A stretch of 64,000 nucleotides of DNA, from IMG/VR virus record IMGVR_UViG_3300046459_000548, positions 1-64,000 of that record; one strand, written 5' to 3'. The notes beneath the pieces were generated by a model. The model was not told where the DNA came from. It was given only the letters and a program-made list of their open reading frames with translations, and did no database searches. Made by a program: the position numbers and the translations under genes. Positions 23,342 through 30,687 of the stretch are shown here, one piece after another (within the stretch, counting starts at the first letter, position 1; the number at the start of each line of letters is the position of its first letter). Origin of the DNA: a virus.

Positions 23342-23518
23342 ATGACGACCCGGATCCTGCGGCTGCTGGTCGACGAAGAGTTCGGCCGCCTGCTCGCCCT
23401 GTACCTGCGGCGCGGCGAGAAGCCTCGCGGCGCCCTGCTGATCGCGCTCCGTCTGCGGGCTACCGCCGACGGGCTGCTCCTGCCCAACGGGCGGATCAAG
23501 AACGGGGGCCGACCGTGA
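23342..23518 (+). CDS. Small hypothetical protein
   Basis: 58 residues, ATG at 23342 with CCGAAAGGCACTACCG upstream. Mostly helix (LRLLVDEEFGRLLALYLRRG) with a basic end. It overlaps the following GTG by 4 bp. Confidence 0.55.
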   Translation: MTTRILRLLVDEEFGRLLALYLRRGEKPRGALLIALRLRATADGLLLPNGRIKNGGRP

Positions 23519-23856
23519 GCGCTCCGTCGTCGGCCCCGCACGGCGAGCACGCCGGAACCCCGGGCGCCGGCTGGGAGACGGAACTCGGGTCGACCGGCGA
23601 GCAGTACGTGCCGGACGGGCAGCCGGATCCGACAGCGAACCGGGCGGCACGACGGGCGGCGAGACGGGGGCGGAAGCGCTCAGACGGCCGCACAGCGCTT
23701 CGGCAGGGTCCGACTGGACCTCAGGGGGCCCGAGAAGCCGCCTGTACGCCTCTCTCGCCGCCTAGCGGCCCGCCGCGGTCCCCGTCTTGCTTCGACCCCC
23801 TGAACGCCAGCGACAGCCTCCCTGCACCGCCGCCGACCCGAACGGAGACCCGATGA
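23515..23856 (+). CDS. Hypothetical low-complexity protein
   Basis: 113 residues from a GTG at 23515. Its 4-bp overlaps with both neighbours argue for translation. The N-terminal 40 residues are Gly/Pro-rich and acidic, then comes a basic ANRAARRAARRGRKRSDGRT stretch; the last 45 residues are Pro/Ser-rich and look like random high-GC translation. Either the whole is disordered or the true protein ends earlier because of a frameshift. Confidence 0.45.
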   Translation: MSAPSSAPHGEHAGTPGAGWETELGSTGEQYVPDGQPDPTANRAARRAARRGRKRSDGRTALRQGPTGPQGAREAACTPLSPPSGPPRSPSCFDPLNASDSLPAPPPTRTETR

Positions 23857-24005
23857 CCCCCGAGCCGCCACCCCTCAAGCAGATGCTGCACCTCGTCGAC
23901 CGGGCCGAACGCGGCGTCATCCTCCCCGCCGAAGCCGCCCGACTCCGCATCGCCATACGGGCGTTGTATGCCCGCGCCTACCCGCAGGCGGGGGAGGGCC
24001 GGTGA
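23853..24005 (+). CDS. Small hypothetical protein
   Basis: 50 residues; the ATG at 23853 overlaps the previous stop by 4 bp. Helical with LKQMLHLVDRAERGVILPAE and an Arg-rich end. Small proteins with this AERGVILPxEAxxLR pattern occur often in Streptomyces phages and prophages in my memory, with no known role. Confidence 0.6.
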   Translation: MTPEPPPLKQMLHLVDRAERGVILPAEAARLRIAIRALYARAYPQAGEGR

Positions 24006-24369
24006 CCGGCCTCAGCTCGAACCGGCCGGGCCCGCCTCACCGCCGACGCCGTCCGGCTCCGCAGGCGTCGGGCGAGGCCGCTGCCGTGGCACTTTCTCCC
24101 TGGCCACCCCGGCAGCGGCGCGAGCCAACTGTGTCCGCAGCTGGTCGAACGCCTGAGGCGACAGATCCCGCATTTTCCGGCTCCTGGTCATGCGCCACTA
24201 ACGCCGCACCGGGCGAGCCGACACCGCAATACGGCCAAATGGGGCGCGGCGTGAACCTCGGCACCCACCTCGACTGGCGCTTCAACGCGCAACTGTCCGG
24301 TTCGCGACCTTGCCCCCGTCATGTCCCACCCCCACCCTGACCAGGTTGGCTGACAATCGAGGGGGGCTC
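24006..24369. other. Stretch without a convincing gene
   Basis: The open frames here translate into Pro/Arg/Ser-rich sequence on both strands, without conserved-looking segments. Towards the right end there is GAGGGGGG just before the GTG at 24370, which is the ribosome site of the next gene. No repeat or strong hairpin was seen, so a promoter for the next gene is the most likely content. Confidence 0.4.
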
Positions 24370-25206
24370 GTGGCATTCGGCAACGGCGAAGCGTTACGGC
24401 AGATCGGCATCCAGCTCAGGCAGGCCTTGACGGACCTCGCCGCGGTGAAGCAGCAGCTCACAGACCAGCAGCACGCCATCGACCAGATCCGGTTCGACAC
24501 CACCGCGGCCATCAACACCGGGCTCACCGAGAACCGGGCCGTGATCCGCGACGGCCTCACCCGCGCCAACGAGACGATCTCCGACCCGCTCACCCAGATC
24601 GGCTCCGAACTCGTCGCCATCCGCGGCGGCATCGGGCAGTTGGACAACCAGATCAGGACCGCAGCAGCAGCGGCGGTCGTTCAGCAACCGGCGCCCGAGC
24701 CAGCTCAGGAACCGGAGGCCGCGCCCGTCGAAGACCAAGCGCCCCCGGCGCCCGAGCCGGCCGTCGAACCAGAACCCGAGGCGCCGCACTGGGTCGAACA
24801 CGACCTCGACACCCTCCGAGCCGCAGCCGGCATCTCCGCGGCCAAACTCCACGCCCACCGCGACCTGTGGGCATTCCTCGTAGAACACGCAGGCCGCGAC
24901 CCGCACTTCCACATCCCCGGCGACGTCACCGCCAAGGGGGGAACCGTCCAAGTCGACGTCTCCGGGCGGAGCCTCGTCGCCGCACTCACCAGCCTCCGCT
25001 CCGTCTACCGGGCCGCCCATGTCGATCCGGGCACTGGAGCGATTGCCGAGCACCTGTACGAGCGCATCGCCAAGACCGTGAAGGACATCGCGGCATCGCC
25101 CCACAGCGGGGACGGTGCGGATCCCGTGGTCATCGTCATCGACGACCGGATCAAGCCAGAGGGCGAGCGGCCGCCAGCGCCATCCGAGCCCAACGACGAG
25201 AGCTGA
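24370..25206 (+). CDS. Coiled-coil protein with C-terminal domain
   Basis: 278 residues from a GTG at 24370 with GAGGGGGGCTC upstream. Residues 10-95 are a long coiled coil (LTDLAAVKQQLTDQQHAIDQ). A Pro/Glu/Ala linker (about 105-135) leads to a folded domain (about 140-245) with ISAAKLHAHRDLWAFLVEHA, VTAKGGTVQVDVSGRSLVAA and YERIAKTVKDIA. The tail is acidic. It is the last plus-strand gene before the minus-strand island. The shape recalls a structural or chromosome-associated protein, but the family is unknown. Confidence 0.65.
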   Translation: MAFGNGEALRQIGIQLRQALTDLAAVKQQLTDQQHAIDQIRFDTTAAINTGLTENRAVIRDGLTRANETISDPLTQIGSELVAIRGGIGQLDNQIRTAAAAAVVQQPAPEPAQEPEAAPVEDQAPPAPEPAVEPEPEAPHWVEHDLDTLRAAAGISAAKLHAHRDLWAFLVEHAGRDPHFHIPGDVTAKGGTVQVDVSGRSLVAALTSLRSVYRAAHVDPGTGAIAEHLYERIAKTVKDIAASPHSGDGADPVVIVIDDRIKPEGERPPAPSEPNDES

Positions 25207-25212
25207 ACGCGA

Positions 25213-25249
25213 AGCGCCCCCGCCCGGATTGCTCCGTGGCGGGGGCGCT
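25213..25249. terminator. Strong bidirectional terminator
   Basis: AGCGCCCCCGCC (25213-25224) and GGCGGGGGCGCT (25238-25249) form a perfect 12-bp stem with a 13-nt loop, between the convergent ends at 25206 and 25261. It separates the replication region from the minus-strand island. Confidence 0.75.
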
Positions 25250-25260
25250 GTGCTGTGCCG

Positions 25261-25620
25261 TCAGGCGGCGAGTAGCTCGATCTCGATCGCGAGGGCGCCC
25301 AGCGCCTCCTTCTCGGGCGGGTAGATCCCGCGGATGTTCGCGAGCTGCTCATCGCGGCCAGCTGCCGGGTTCACGTTCGCCGGCCCCTCACCGTCCAGGA
25401 GCGCCTCGAAGTCCGGGTATGCGGTGACCCGCTTCACGAGTACGTCGCACGTCTCGTCGGTGCCCTTGATCCGGAACCGGATCGTGTCCCCGGCAGCCAT
25501 GTCCGCGAGGTGCGGATACCGCACCCGGACCTCGATCGATTTGCGGCCCGCGGCGACGAGATCGAAGTATCTGCGGTACAGATTCAGGTCGTGTCTGCGG
25601 GCGGTGGTCGTGTCGCTCAT
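25261..25620 (-). CDS. ASCH-domain protein
   Basis: 119 residues from an ATG at 25620 that overlaps the stop of the gene upstream (ATGA). The whole protein is an ASCH (PUA-like) fold: LNLYRRYFDLVAAGRKSIEV opens with the typical helix-strand, MAAGDTIRFRIKGTDETCDV is the beta-barrel core, and ALLDGEGPANVNPAAGRDEQ and IYPPEKEALGALAIEIELL follow the EYPxeee...vvviei pattern of the family's end. ASCH proteins bind RNA or modified nucleosides, and some hydrolyse N4-acetylcytidine. Translational coupling to a synthetase-like protein suggests a shared task on tRNA or nucleotides; this is inference. Confidence 0.85.
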   Translation of the reverse strand: MSDTTTARRHDLNLYRRYFDLVAAGRKSIEVRVRYPHLADMAAGDTIRFRIKGTDETCDVLVKRVTAYPDFEALLDGEGPANVNPAAGRDEQLANIRGIYPPEKEALGALAIEIELLAA

Positions 25621-26726
25621 GGGGTGGTGACGCTCCTTGTCGGGTTGGACATGAGGCGGCCGAGTTCGCCGGCCGAATACGCGCGGAAGAAGTGCCGCGG
25701 ATCGGCGAGCAGGACGTCGGCCATGTCGAGCAGTTGGCTGGCGTACTCGGACAACGATCCCTGCCACAGGCGGGTATCGAGCATCCACGGGGCAGCGCCC
25801 TCCGGCAATGCTGCCTTGCCCTCCCGGATGAGGCTCTTGGACAGCTTCGCCCCGGTGTCCGTGACGACCTGCGGGCAGAACAGCCGCGTCGGCAACTGCC
25901 CGGCCGTGAGCCCGATCGCCGTCAGGGCGTTGTCGACGAGAGTCGAGCCGAACACCCAGTCGCCACCCTTGACCATCACACTCAAGCGTTCGCGGTCCGT
26001 GCTGGCGGCGAGCTCCTTGACGAGATTGCGGTACAGCGTCGCGAGGTCGAGATAGCCGCCGCTGCCGGGGGCGATGACGACCTCGTATGGGCCGTGATGC
26101 AGGCAGACGGCGTGCACCACGGCGTAGTCGTCGCCGAGTAGAACACGGGTCCGCTCCGCATGCTTCTCCGCCCACCCGCAATCAGGCTGCGGGCAGGGAA
26201 CGCGGACGTGCGGGCTGCCGTGAGCCGGGTCCAGCCACCAGCGGGCAGCATCGATCCGGCGGTGAGCACGCAGCCAGGTCAGCCGGAAGTGCTCGCCGGC
26301 CTGCTGGCGGGAGTACATCGCGATCGAGTACGGGACCGACAGGCGGTCGGACAGCGCGGCGAACAGAGGCCGGTACAACTCGTCGACCTGGCCGGCGAGA
26401 GTGTCCTCGCCGAGGGCCTGGGCGTAGGCGCGCTGATACCGGTGCCCCGACGCCGGGTCGGTGACGATCTCGTGCGGGGCGTTGTCGAGGGCGCCGAACA
26501 TGACGTCGACGGGGATGCCGAAGCGGTCTCGGGCCCGGGCCGCGGCGGCGAAAGTCAGGGACTGCACCAGCGAGGTGCCCAGATGGGGCACACCGTTGAT
26601 CTGGGTGCCGACCACGAACGTGATACGCGAAGGGCGTGTGGTCCGCACGCGGGGTGAGAGGACGTCCTCGACGGCGCCGAGCGCGTTGGCCAGCACCGTG
26701 TTCGGAGAAACGGGAAATGCAGGCAT
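25617..26726 (-). CDS. Class I aminoacyl-tRNA synthetase-like protein (LysRS-I-like)
   Basis: 369 residues, ATG at 26726. A Rossmann-type catalytic domain is indicated by VVGTQINGVPHLGTSLVQSL (about 38-57), where PHLGT stands for the HIGH motif, and by TDTGAKLSKSLIREG (about 298-312), where KLSKS stands for KMSKS. A zinc knuckle CPQPDCGW...CLHHG lies near residues 187-220. This layout is closest to class I lysyl-tRNA synthetase, but that enzyme has about 500 residues; the anticodon-binding helical domain is missing here. So a housekeeping synthetase is unlikely; it more likely adenylates an amino acid or acts on tRNA in a dedicated pathway. The similarity is from motif reading only. Confidence 0.7.
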   Translation of the reverse strand: MPAFPVSPNTVLANALGAVEDVLSPRVRTTRPSRITFVVGTQINGVPHLGTSLVQSLTFAAAARARDRFGIPVDVMFGALDNAPHEIVTDPASGHRYQRAYAQALGEDTLAGQVDELYRPLFAALSDRLSVPYSIAMYSRQQAGEHFRLTWLRAHRRIDAARWWLDPAHGSPHVRVPCPQPDCGWAEKHAERTRVLLGDDYAVVHAVCLHHGPYEVVIAPGSGGYLDLATLYRNLVKELAASTDRERLSVMVKGGDWVFGSTLVDNALTAIGLTAGQLPTRLFCPQVVTDTGAKLSKSLIREGKAALPEGAAPWMLDTRLWQGSLSEYASQLLDMADVLLADPRHFFRAYSAGELGRLMSNPTRSVTTP

Positions 26727-26749
26727 GTCTGCTCCCTGGACGGGGCTGG

Positions 26750-27061
26750 TCAGATTTCCGTGGTGACGAACGGCGCCGGCAACTGCGGCAGGTCGACGTC
26801 AAAGACCTGGGCGAGCAGATAGCGGGCCACAGTGTCGTGCTCCAGCTCGCTACGCCCGGCAGGCATGGACAGGATGATCTCGCCGCTCTTGCGCTGGACG
26901 ACCGCGCCGTAGAAGCCGGCGTCCGCGATCGAGCTCTCGAAGAGCTCCACCCCGGTCTCGATCAGGAGGTCAGGCAGCGGGGCGTCGAGCAGACGATCGG
27001 GCGTGACGGACGCCGCAGGGGCGGAGGTGGCGACGGCGGGAGCAGGGATTGCTAAGGTCAT
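26750..27061 (-). CDS. Small protein in synthetase-like operon
   Basis: 103 residues; the ATG at 27061 follows an AAAAGGAC site. It lies 23 bp upstream of the synthetase-like gene on the same strand and so is probably the first gene of that operon. The N-terminal 20 residues are Ala/Pro-rich; the rest has a strand-rich core (GFYGAVVQRKSGEIILSMPA) and a helix (ELEHDTVARYLLAQVFDVDL). It has a carrier-protein-like size but no Ser-attachment motif was recognised. Function unknown. Confidence 0.65.
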   Translation of the reverse strand: MTLAIPAPAVATSAPAASVTPDRLLDAPLPDLLIETGVELFESSIADAGFYGAVVQRKSGEIILSMPAGRSELEHDTVARYLLAQVFDVDLPQLPAPFVTTEI

Positions 27062-27126
27062 GGGTGTAGTCCTTTTCTGACGGGACGGATTGCAGATCAG
27101 CGGCTGGAACCGCTGGTTGATGAACT

Positions 27127-27150
27127 GGCCGGGCGTTCGAGCGCCCGGCC
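27127..27150. terminator. Terminator between GIY-YIG gene and next operon
   Basis: GGCCGGGCG (27127-27135) pairs with CGCCCGGCC (27142-27150), a 9-bp stem with a 6-nt loop. It lies just past the stop of the minus-strand GIY-YIG gene (27171), isolating it from the operon that starts at 27061. A short T-run follows on the plus strand. Confidence 0.6.
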
Positions 27151-27170
27151 GTTCGCTTTTGTGCGGTGAC

Positions 27171-27929
27171 CTACTCGGGGTCAGGGACTGCGACGTAGAG
27201 AATCTGAGGGCGGCCCACCTTGGGTTTCCTTTTGCCAGCCACCCTGAATCGTCCAGTTGCAGTCAAGCGCCGCGAGTAGACGCGCACGGTGCCCTCCGGA
27301 GCGCCCAGCCGCTCCCTTAGGTCTGACTGGCTGAAGGGCTGGTCACCGAATGCTTTCAAGGCGAGCCCGTGAAGGCGGCGAGCCTCGAAGCGCTTCGGCT
27401 CGCGATCCGCACCCCGGCGCCGTTTAGCCTCCCGATTCCGAAAGAAGGGCTCAATCGCGGCCCACGAGAACAGCCAAGTGCCGCTTACTTGGCACCAGTC
27501 GCTTTGAGGGACAGGCCACAGTGGGTCCGACTGGGCAATCCTGATGAGCCCGGTTCGCGTCAGGGGTGCGGTGTAGCCGAGCGCGACCGCGCGCCGGACC
27601 ATCTCTGAGAACGTGACCAGGTCATCCTGGTCGACGGTGGGGAATGGGCCCCTTGGGCGGGCCGACACTCGCGTCGCATCGAGGGCGTGCCTTTTGTTGT
27701 GGAGTGGCTTCTCTTCCCTGATGGCGCGGACCTCGGCCAGCGCCGCCTCCAGCCGACTGGGATACCAGCTGGTCTCCGATGAGGCCGCGGTGGGCCACCA
27801 TGTCAGCGCAGCGTCGCGTGCGTGTTGGGAGAATCTTGCGTTCGGACTGTTGGTTATCCCGACATAGAGCAGGGTTCCGTCAGGGTCGAAGAACCGGTAG
27901 AGCGCGGTGCGCTCGGGAGATGCGGGCAT
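27171..27929 (-). CDS. GIY-YIG nuclease-domain protein with C-terminal winged helix
   Basis: 252 residues from the ATG at 27929, which follows TAAGGAGCGGC; further upstream in-frame codons lack a ribosome site. The N-terminal GIY-YIG domain (about 5-75) shows ALYRFFDPDGTLLYVGITNS with the two motif halves, R21-like NARFSQHARD, and later SRLEAALAEVRAIREEKPLHNK with the catalytic Glu and the Asn. The remainder (about 85-250) contains two HTH-like parts (ALGYTAPLTRTGLIRIAQSD and LRERLGAPEGTVRVYSRRLT). GIY-YIG nucleases act in homing, repair or restriction; the added DNA-binding parts favour a sequence-targeted nuclease or regulator. Confidence 0.8.
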   Translation of the reverse strand: MPASPERTALYRFFDPDGTLLYVGITNSPNARFSQHARDAALTWWPTAASSETSWYPSRLEAALAEVRAIREEKPLHNKRHALDATRVSARPRGPFPTVDQDDLVTFSEMVRRAVALGYTAPLTRTGLIRIAQSDPLWPVPQSDWCQVSGTWLFSWAAIEPFFRNREAKRRRGADREPKRFEARRLHGLALKAFGDQPFSQSDLRERLGAPEGTVRVYSRRLTATGRFRVAGKRKPKVGRPQILYVAVPDPE

Positions 27930-28028
27930 GCCGCTCCTTACTGAGCGTGTGGCGTGGGCCACTCGCACGGACAGAACCGTAAGGCTTACTCATTCAGGTA
28001 TCAAGCCCGAGCGTTCGGATATGCAAAA

Positions 28029-28051
28029 GCCCCCGGTCGGAGGCCGGGGGC
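28029..28051 (-). terminator. Rho-independent terminator of GntR gene
   Basis: GCCCCCGG (28029-28036) pairs with CCGGGGGC (28044-28051). Read on the minus strand, the stem is followed by TTTT, a textbook intrinsic terminator 18 bp past the GntR stop. Confidence 0.8.
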
Positions 28052-28068
28052 GTGCAAGTGGGAGACAG

Positions 28069-28833
28069 TCAGGGGCAGTCGACGCTGTACGCCATCTTGA
28101 AGCGGTGCGCCGGCTTCGTGAGCAGCGAGACCTCGATCGGCCGCTGCTCGTCGCTGTACACGACGCGGAAGATCTCGATCACCGGTACATCGCGCGGGAT
28201 CTCGAGGTGTACGTACTCCTCGGTGGTGGCCGGTCGCGCGCCAAGCACGTCATCCTGTGAGCGGGTCGGGTATCCCATCTCCTCCAGTAGGAGCGGCGAT
28301 CCGCCCGGGATGAGCCTCCGGTCCTCGAGCCGCGTCCCGCGCGCCAGCTCGATCGGGTAGTACGAATGCACCAGTTCGGCTGGCTTGCCATCGAGGTAGC
28401 CGATGCGGGACCGGCGCATCGCCGTCCCGTCCTCGTCTAGGCCGAGAGCGAGGCGGACTTGTTTCGGCGGTTTCACCTCGCCGACCTCGAGCATCTTGTA
28501 CTTGCCGTGCTGCTGGTTCTTCGTGGCCTCGGTCAGCCACCGGTACGGCTGCCCCGGCTCGGAGGGGCGCAGGCTGTGTGCGGGGCTGATTGCCTGGGAG
28601 CCTTCGTTGCGCACGAAGACGCCGACTCCAGTCTGGCCCTCGAGGAACCTTTCGTCTTTGAGGATCTGGAGGGCGCGCTGAATGGTCACGTTCGACGTTT
28701 CGAACTGTTCCCTCAGCTTCTCGTTTGTGGGGACCCGGGCTCCAGGTTCCCAGTCGCCCGACATGATCAGCTTTCTGATCTCGGCGGCGATGCGCTCACC
28801 GAGGGGGCGCTTGTCCTCGTGCGGCTCGGGCAT
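28069..28833 (-). CDS. GntR/UTRA transcriptional regulator (KorSA-type position)
   Basis: 254 residues, ATG at 28833. The N-terminal GntR winged helix (about 8-75) has LGERIAAEIRKLIMSGDWEP, LREQFETSNVTIQRALQILK and FLEGQTGVGVFV. The C-terminal UTRA domain (about 105-250) has AELVHSYYPIELARGTRLED and PIEVSLLTKPAHRFKM. Regulators of this family (KorSA, KorA-like) repress transfer and excision genes in actinomycete conjugative elements. It lies 1 bp after the UTRA-only paralogue and faces the transfer-side HTH gene across a divergent region with inverted operator-like sites. Confidence 0.85.
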   Translation of the reverse strand: MPEPHEDKRPLGERIAAEIRKLIMSGDWEPGARVPTNEKLREQFETSNVTIQRALQILKDERFLEGQTGVGVFVRNEGSQAISPAHSLRPSEPGQPYRWLTEATKNQQHGKYKMLEVGEVKPPKQVRLALGLDEDGTAMRRSRIGYLDGKPAELVHSYYPIELARGTRLEDRRLIPGGSPLLLEEMGYPTRSQDDVLGARPATTEEYVHLEIPRDVPVIEIFRVVYSDEQRPIEVSLLTKPAHRFKMAYSVDCP

Positions 28834-28834
28834 G

Positions 28835-29365
28835 TCAGTCGACCTCGATCTCGTAGTGGAGGCGGCGAGGCGCCTTCATGACCATGAACTGCACTTCGAT
28901 GGGGCTCCCGTCTTCGGCGGTGGTCGTGCGTAGCAGCGTCAGGACACTCGAGCCCTCAGGGAGGGAGAGCGCGGTGCGCTCGAAGTCGTCCGCCTCCCGG
29001 AACTCCAGATCCTCGGAGACGTGCCGGGCGTGGTAGCCGAGTTCGGCCAGCAGTGTGGGTGCGCCGCCTTTGATCTTCTTCTTCTCGAGGAGCGCTGTAC
29101 CGCGCGCGATCTCGAGCGGGTAATACGAGTCGGCGAGTTCGATCGCTTCATCGTCGAGCAGGATGACCCGGCGGCGAACAGCGACCTTCTCGCCGGCTCC
29201 GAGAGAGAGGGTGGCGGCCACCTCTCGCGGCGGCACGACCTCGGCGACCTCGGTGAGTTGCTGACCGCCTCGTTGCCGCATCTCCTCACTCCAGGCGTCC
29301 GCTTGCCCCTGTTCGCGAGGCGTGACGTAGGCGAGTGAGTCATTCCGTCGCTGATTCTCGGCCAT
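28835..29365 (-). CDS. UTRA-domain-only protein (GntR paralogue lacking HTH)
   Basis: 176 residues from the ATG at 29365. It aligns with the UTRA part of the next gene: AIELADSYYPLEIARGTALL against AELVHSYYPIELARGTRLED, LLAELGYHARHVSEDLEFRE against LLEEMGYPTRSQDDVLGARP, and PIEVQFMVMKAPRRLHYEIE at the end. There is no winged helix: only about 30 polar residues precede the domain. It is the promoter-proximal gene of a two-gene operon. It could sequester ligand, form inactive heterodimers with the full-length repressor, or serve as a separate sensor. Confidence 0.8.
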   Translation of the reverse strand: MAENQRRNDSLAYVTPREQGQADAWSEEMRQRGGQQLTEVAEVVPPREVAATLSLGAGEKVAVRRRVILLDDEAIELADSYYPLEIARGTALLEKKKIKGGAPTLLAELGYHARHVSEDLEFREADDFERTALSLPEGSSVLTLLRTTTAEDGSPIEVQFMVMKAPRRLHYEIEVD

Positions 29366-29412
29366 CTCTTGAGCCTCCCCTCCACTGATGATGCTCGTTC
29401 TGACCTCCCAAC

Positions 29413-29500
29413 CTTAAGCCCTTGATGATTACAGATGCCTGCACCCGCTTGGCCGAATCTGCGTCGCGAGGCTTGCTACGTTATGCATCAAGGCTTTAAG
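29413..29500. promoter_or_regulatory. Inverted pair of operator-like sites in divergent promoter region
   Basis: CTTAAGCCCTTGATGAT (29413-29429) is repeated in inverted form as ATGCATCAAGGCTTTAAG (29483-29500), sharing CATCAAGG and CTTAAG/CTTTAAG. The two sites lie between the divergent starts at 29365 and 29538 and overlap plausible promoter elements (TTGCTA at 29473, TTTAAG at 29495). They are the likely operators of the GntR/UTRA pair, controlling both directions. Confidence 0.55.
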
Positions 29501-29537
29501 GTCGTTGACAGATGCGAAACCCGCGATCGGAGGCGCA

Positions 29538-29738
29538 ATGCTGCGAGTTCGGGACGTCGCGACGCACTTCCGAGTGCACCCCGCGACCGTCTATCGATGG
29601 ATCCACCAGGGCTTTGTTCCTGCCTACAGGAACGGCCAGCCCTACCAGCCCGGAGACGGTGCCACCGGCACGCTCCGCATTCCCGAGTCCGTCCTGAATT
29701 CGACGGACACCCCTCAGCCGTCCACGGAGGTGGCCTGA
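29538..29738 (+). CDS. Excisionase/BldC-like HTH protein
   Basis: 66 residues; the ATG at 29538 follows GGAGGCGCA. The single HTH (MLRVRDVATHFRVHPATVYR, then WIHQGFVPAYRNGQPY and a closing strand with GTLRIPESVL) is the BldC/excisionase form of the MerR fold. It is divergent from the GntR pair and begins the transfer module, the usual place of Xis or a small activator in actinomycete integrative elements. A TTG at 29505 is an alternative start. Confidence 0.75.
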   Translation: MLRVRDVATHFRVHPATVYRWIHQGFVPAYRNGQPYQPGDGATGTLRIPESVLNSTDTPQPSTEVA

Positions 29739-30178
29739 TGTCCAGCATCACCACAACCCCCACCCAGGCCACCTCGATGTCGCCGGCCGACCGCATGGCC
29801 CACGACGACTCCTCCCACGTGACGTGGCGGGCCCGCGAGAAGTATCTGCGCGGCCTGAACGTCAACGGTCGTATCCGCACCGCAGGCGACCAGCTGCTCG
29901 CCGACATGGCCGGCCGGTGGGCGCTCATCGAGGTCACCGTCGAATACGTGTCCCCGGTCTCCCCGGACGGCAGCATCGTCCTCGTGGTCGCCGGACGCGA
30001 CCGGCAGGGTGAGGCCCTCGTTCAGATGGACGCCCAGGACCGGGCCGAAGCGCTCGACTGGATGGACCGGGACTACGCCTCCCTCCTCGGCAAGGCGACC
30101 GTCCTGTACGGGCAGCCCGCACTCGACCTGCGGCGCGTCACCCTCGCCCAGCCGCAGAGCGTGAAGGCGGCGGCGTGA
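29738..30178 (+). CDS. Hypothetical protein of transfer module
   Basis: 146 residues, ATG at 29738 overlapping the HTH stop by one base. Helical N-terminus, then ALIEVTVEYVSPVSPDGSIV and LVVAGRDRQGEALVQMDAQD suggest a small beta-rich domain. Genes of this size between Xis and Tra are common in Streptomyces integrative elements and mostly uncharacterised. Confidence 0.6.
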   Translation: MSSITTTPTQATSMSPADRMAHDDSSHVTWRAREKYLRGLNVNGRIRTAGDQLLADMAGRWALIEVTVEYVSPVSPDGSIVLVVAGRDRQGEALVQMDAQDRAEALDWMDRDYASLLGKATVLYGQPALDLRRVTLAQPQSVKAAA

Positions 30179-30348
30179 TGGCCACGGCGACCCGTCCGGC
30201 GATGCCCGCCGAGTTCTCCGACTCGCTGGATCTCGCGATCTACCGCGAGACCAAGAACCAGGTGCCGGCCGACGAGCGCTCCACCTGCCCGCTGCACCTG
30301 AACTGGCGGGACCGTTGCTCCCAGCTGCACGTGGCGGGTGGTCGCTGA
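30178..30348 (+). CDS. Small protein with Cys pair
   Basis: 56 residues; its ATG at 30178 shares a base with the stop before it and its stop shares a base with the next ATG, so it is tightly coupled. SDSLDLAIYRETKNQVPADE is followed by ERSTCPLHLNWRDRCSQLHV, with C and H residues spaced for a small metal site. Similar short STCPxHxxWxxxC proteins recur in Streptomyces plasmids in my memory. Function unknown. Confidence 0.6.
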   Translation: MATATRPAMPAEFSDSLDLAIYRETKNQVPADERSTCPLHLNWRDRCSQLHVAGGR

Positions 30349-30578
30349 TGGACCCCGCTCTGATCCGGGCCGTCGCCGCGCAGCTGACCCGCCTGTCACT
30401 GCGTGAGCCGGGCGAGGCGACCTGCCGCATCATGCTGGGCGGTCTGCCGCTGGCCAGTGCTTTCGACTGCTGGCACAGCGTGGACTTGTCGGCTGCGGGA
30501 CTCCACCGGGCAGCCGTGCTCCTCGAAGTTCCGGGCGTGACACCCCGACTGGCGCCGGTCCTGCAGCTCCGGCGCTAG
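30348..30578 (+). CDS. Small hypothetical protein
   Basis: 76 residues, ATG at 30348, coupled to the previous gene. Helical with LIRAVAAQLTRLSLREPGEA and GLHRAAVLLEVPGVTPRLAP. Ends 12 bp before a strong terminator. Confidence 0.6.
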   Translation: MDPALIRAVAAQLTRLSLREPGEATCRIMLGGLPLASAFDCWHSVDLSAAGLHRAAVLLEVPGVTPRLAPVLQLRR

Positions 30579-30590
30579 ACCCCCAAGACC

Positions 30591-30634
30591 GCCGCGGCAG
30601 CGGTCCGACAATCCCCCCGTCCCGCTGCCGCGGC
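30591..30634 (+). terminator. Strong intrinsic terminator
   Basis: GCCGCGGCAGCGG (30591-30603) pairs perfectly with CCGCTGCCGCGGC (30622-30634), a 13-bp stem followed by TTT. It closes the small operon that starts at 29538. Confidence 0.75.
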
Positions 30635-30687
30635 TTTCCACCCCGCACCACCCCTCATCCCGGCATGACCAACCGAGGAGATCAGCC

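Noticed and set aside
24002-24340. Plus-strand frame starting with a GTGA overlap
   Set aside because: Although the start overlaps the previous stop, the translation is Pro/Arg/Ser-rich without secondary structure, and the next gene has its own good start at 24370.
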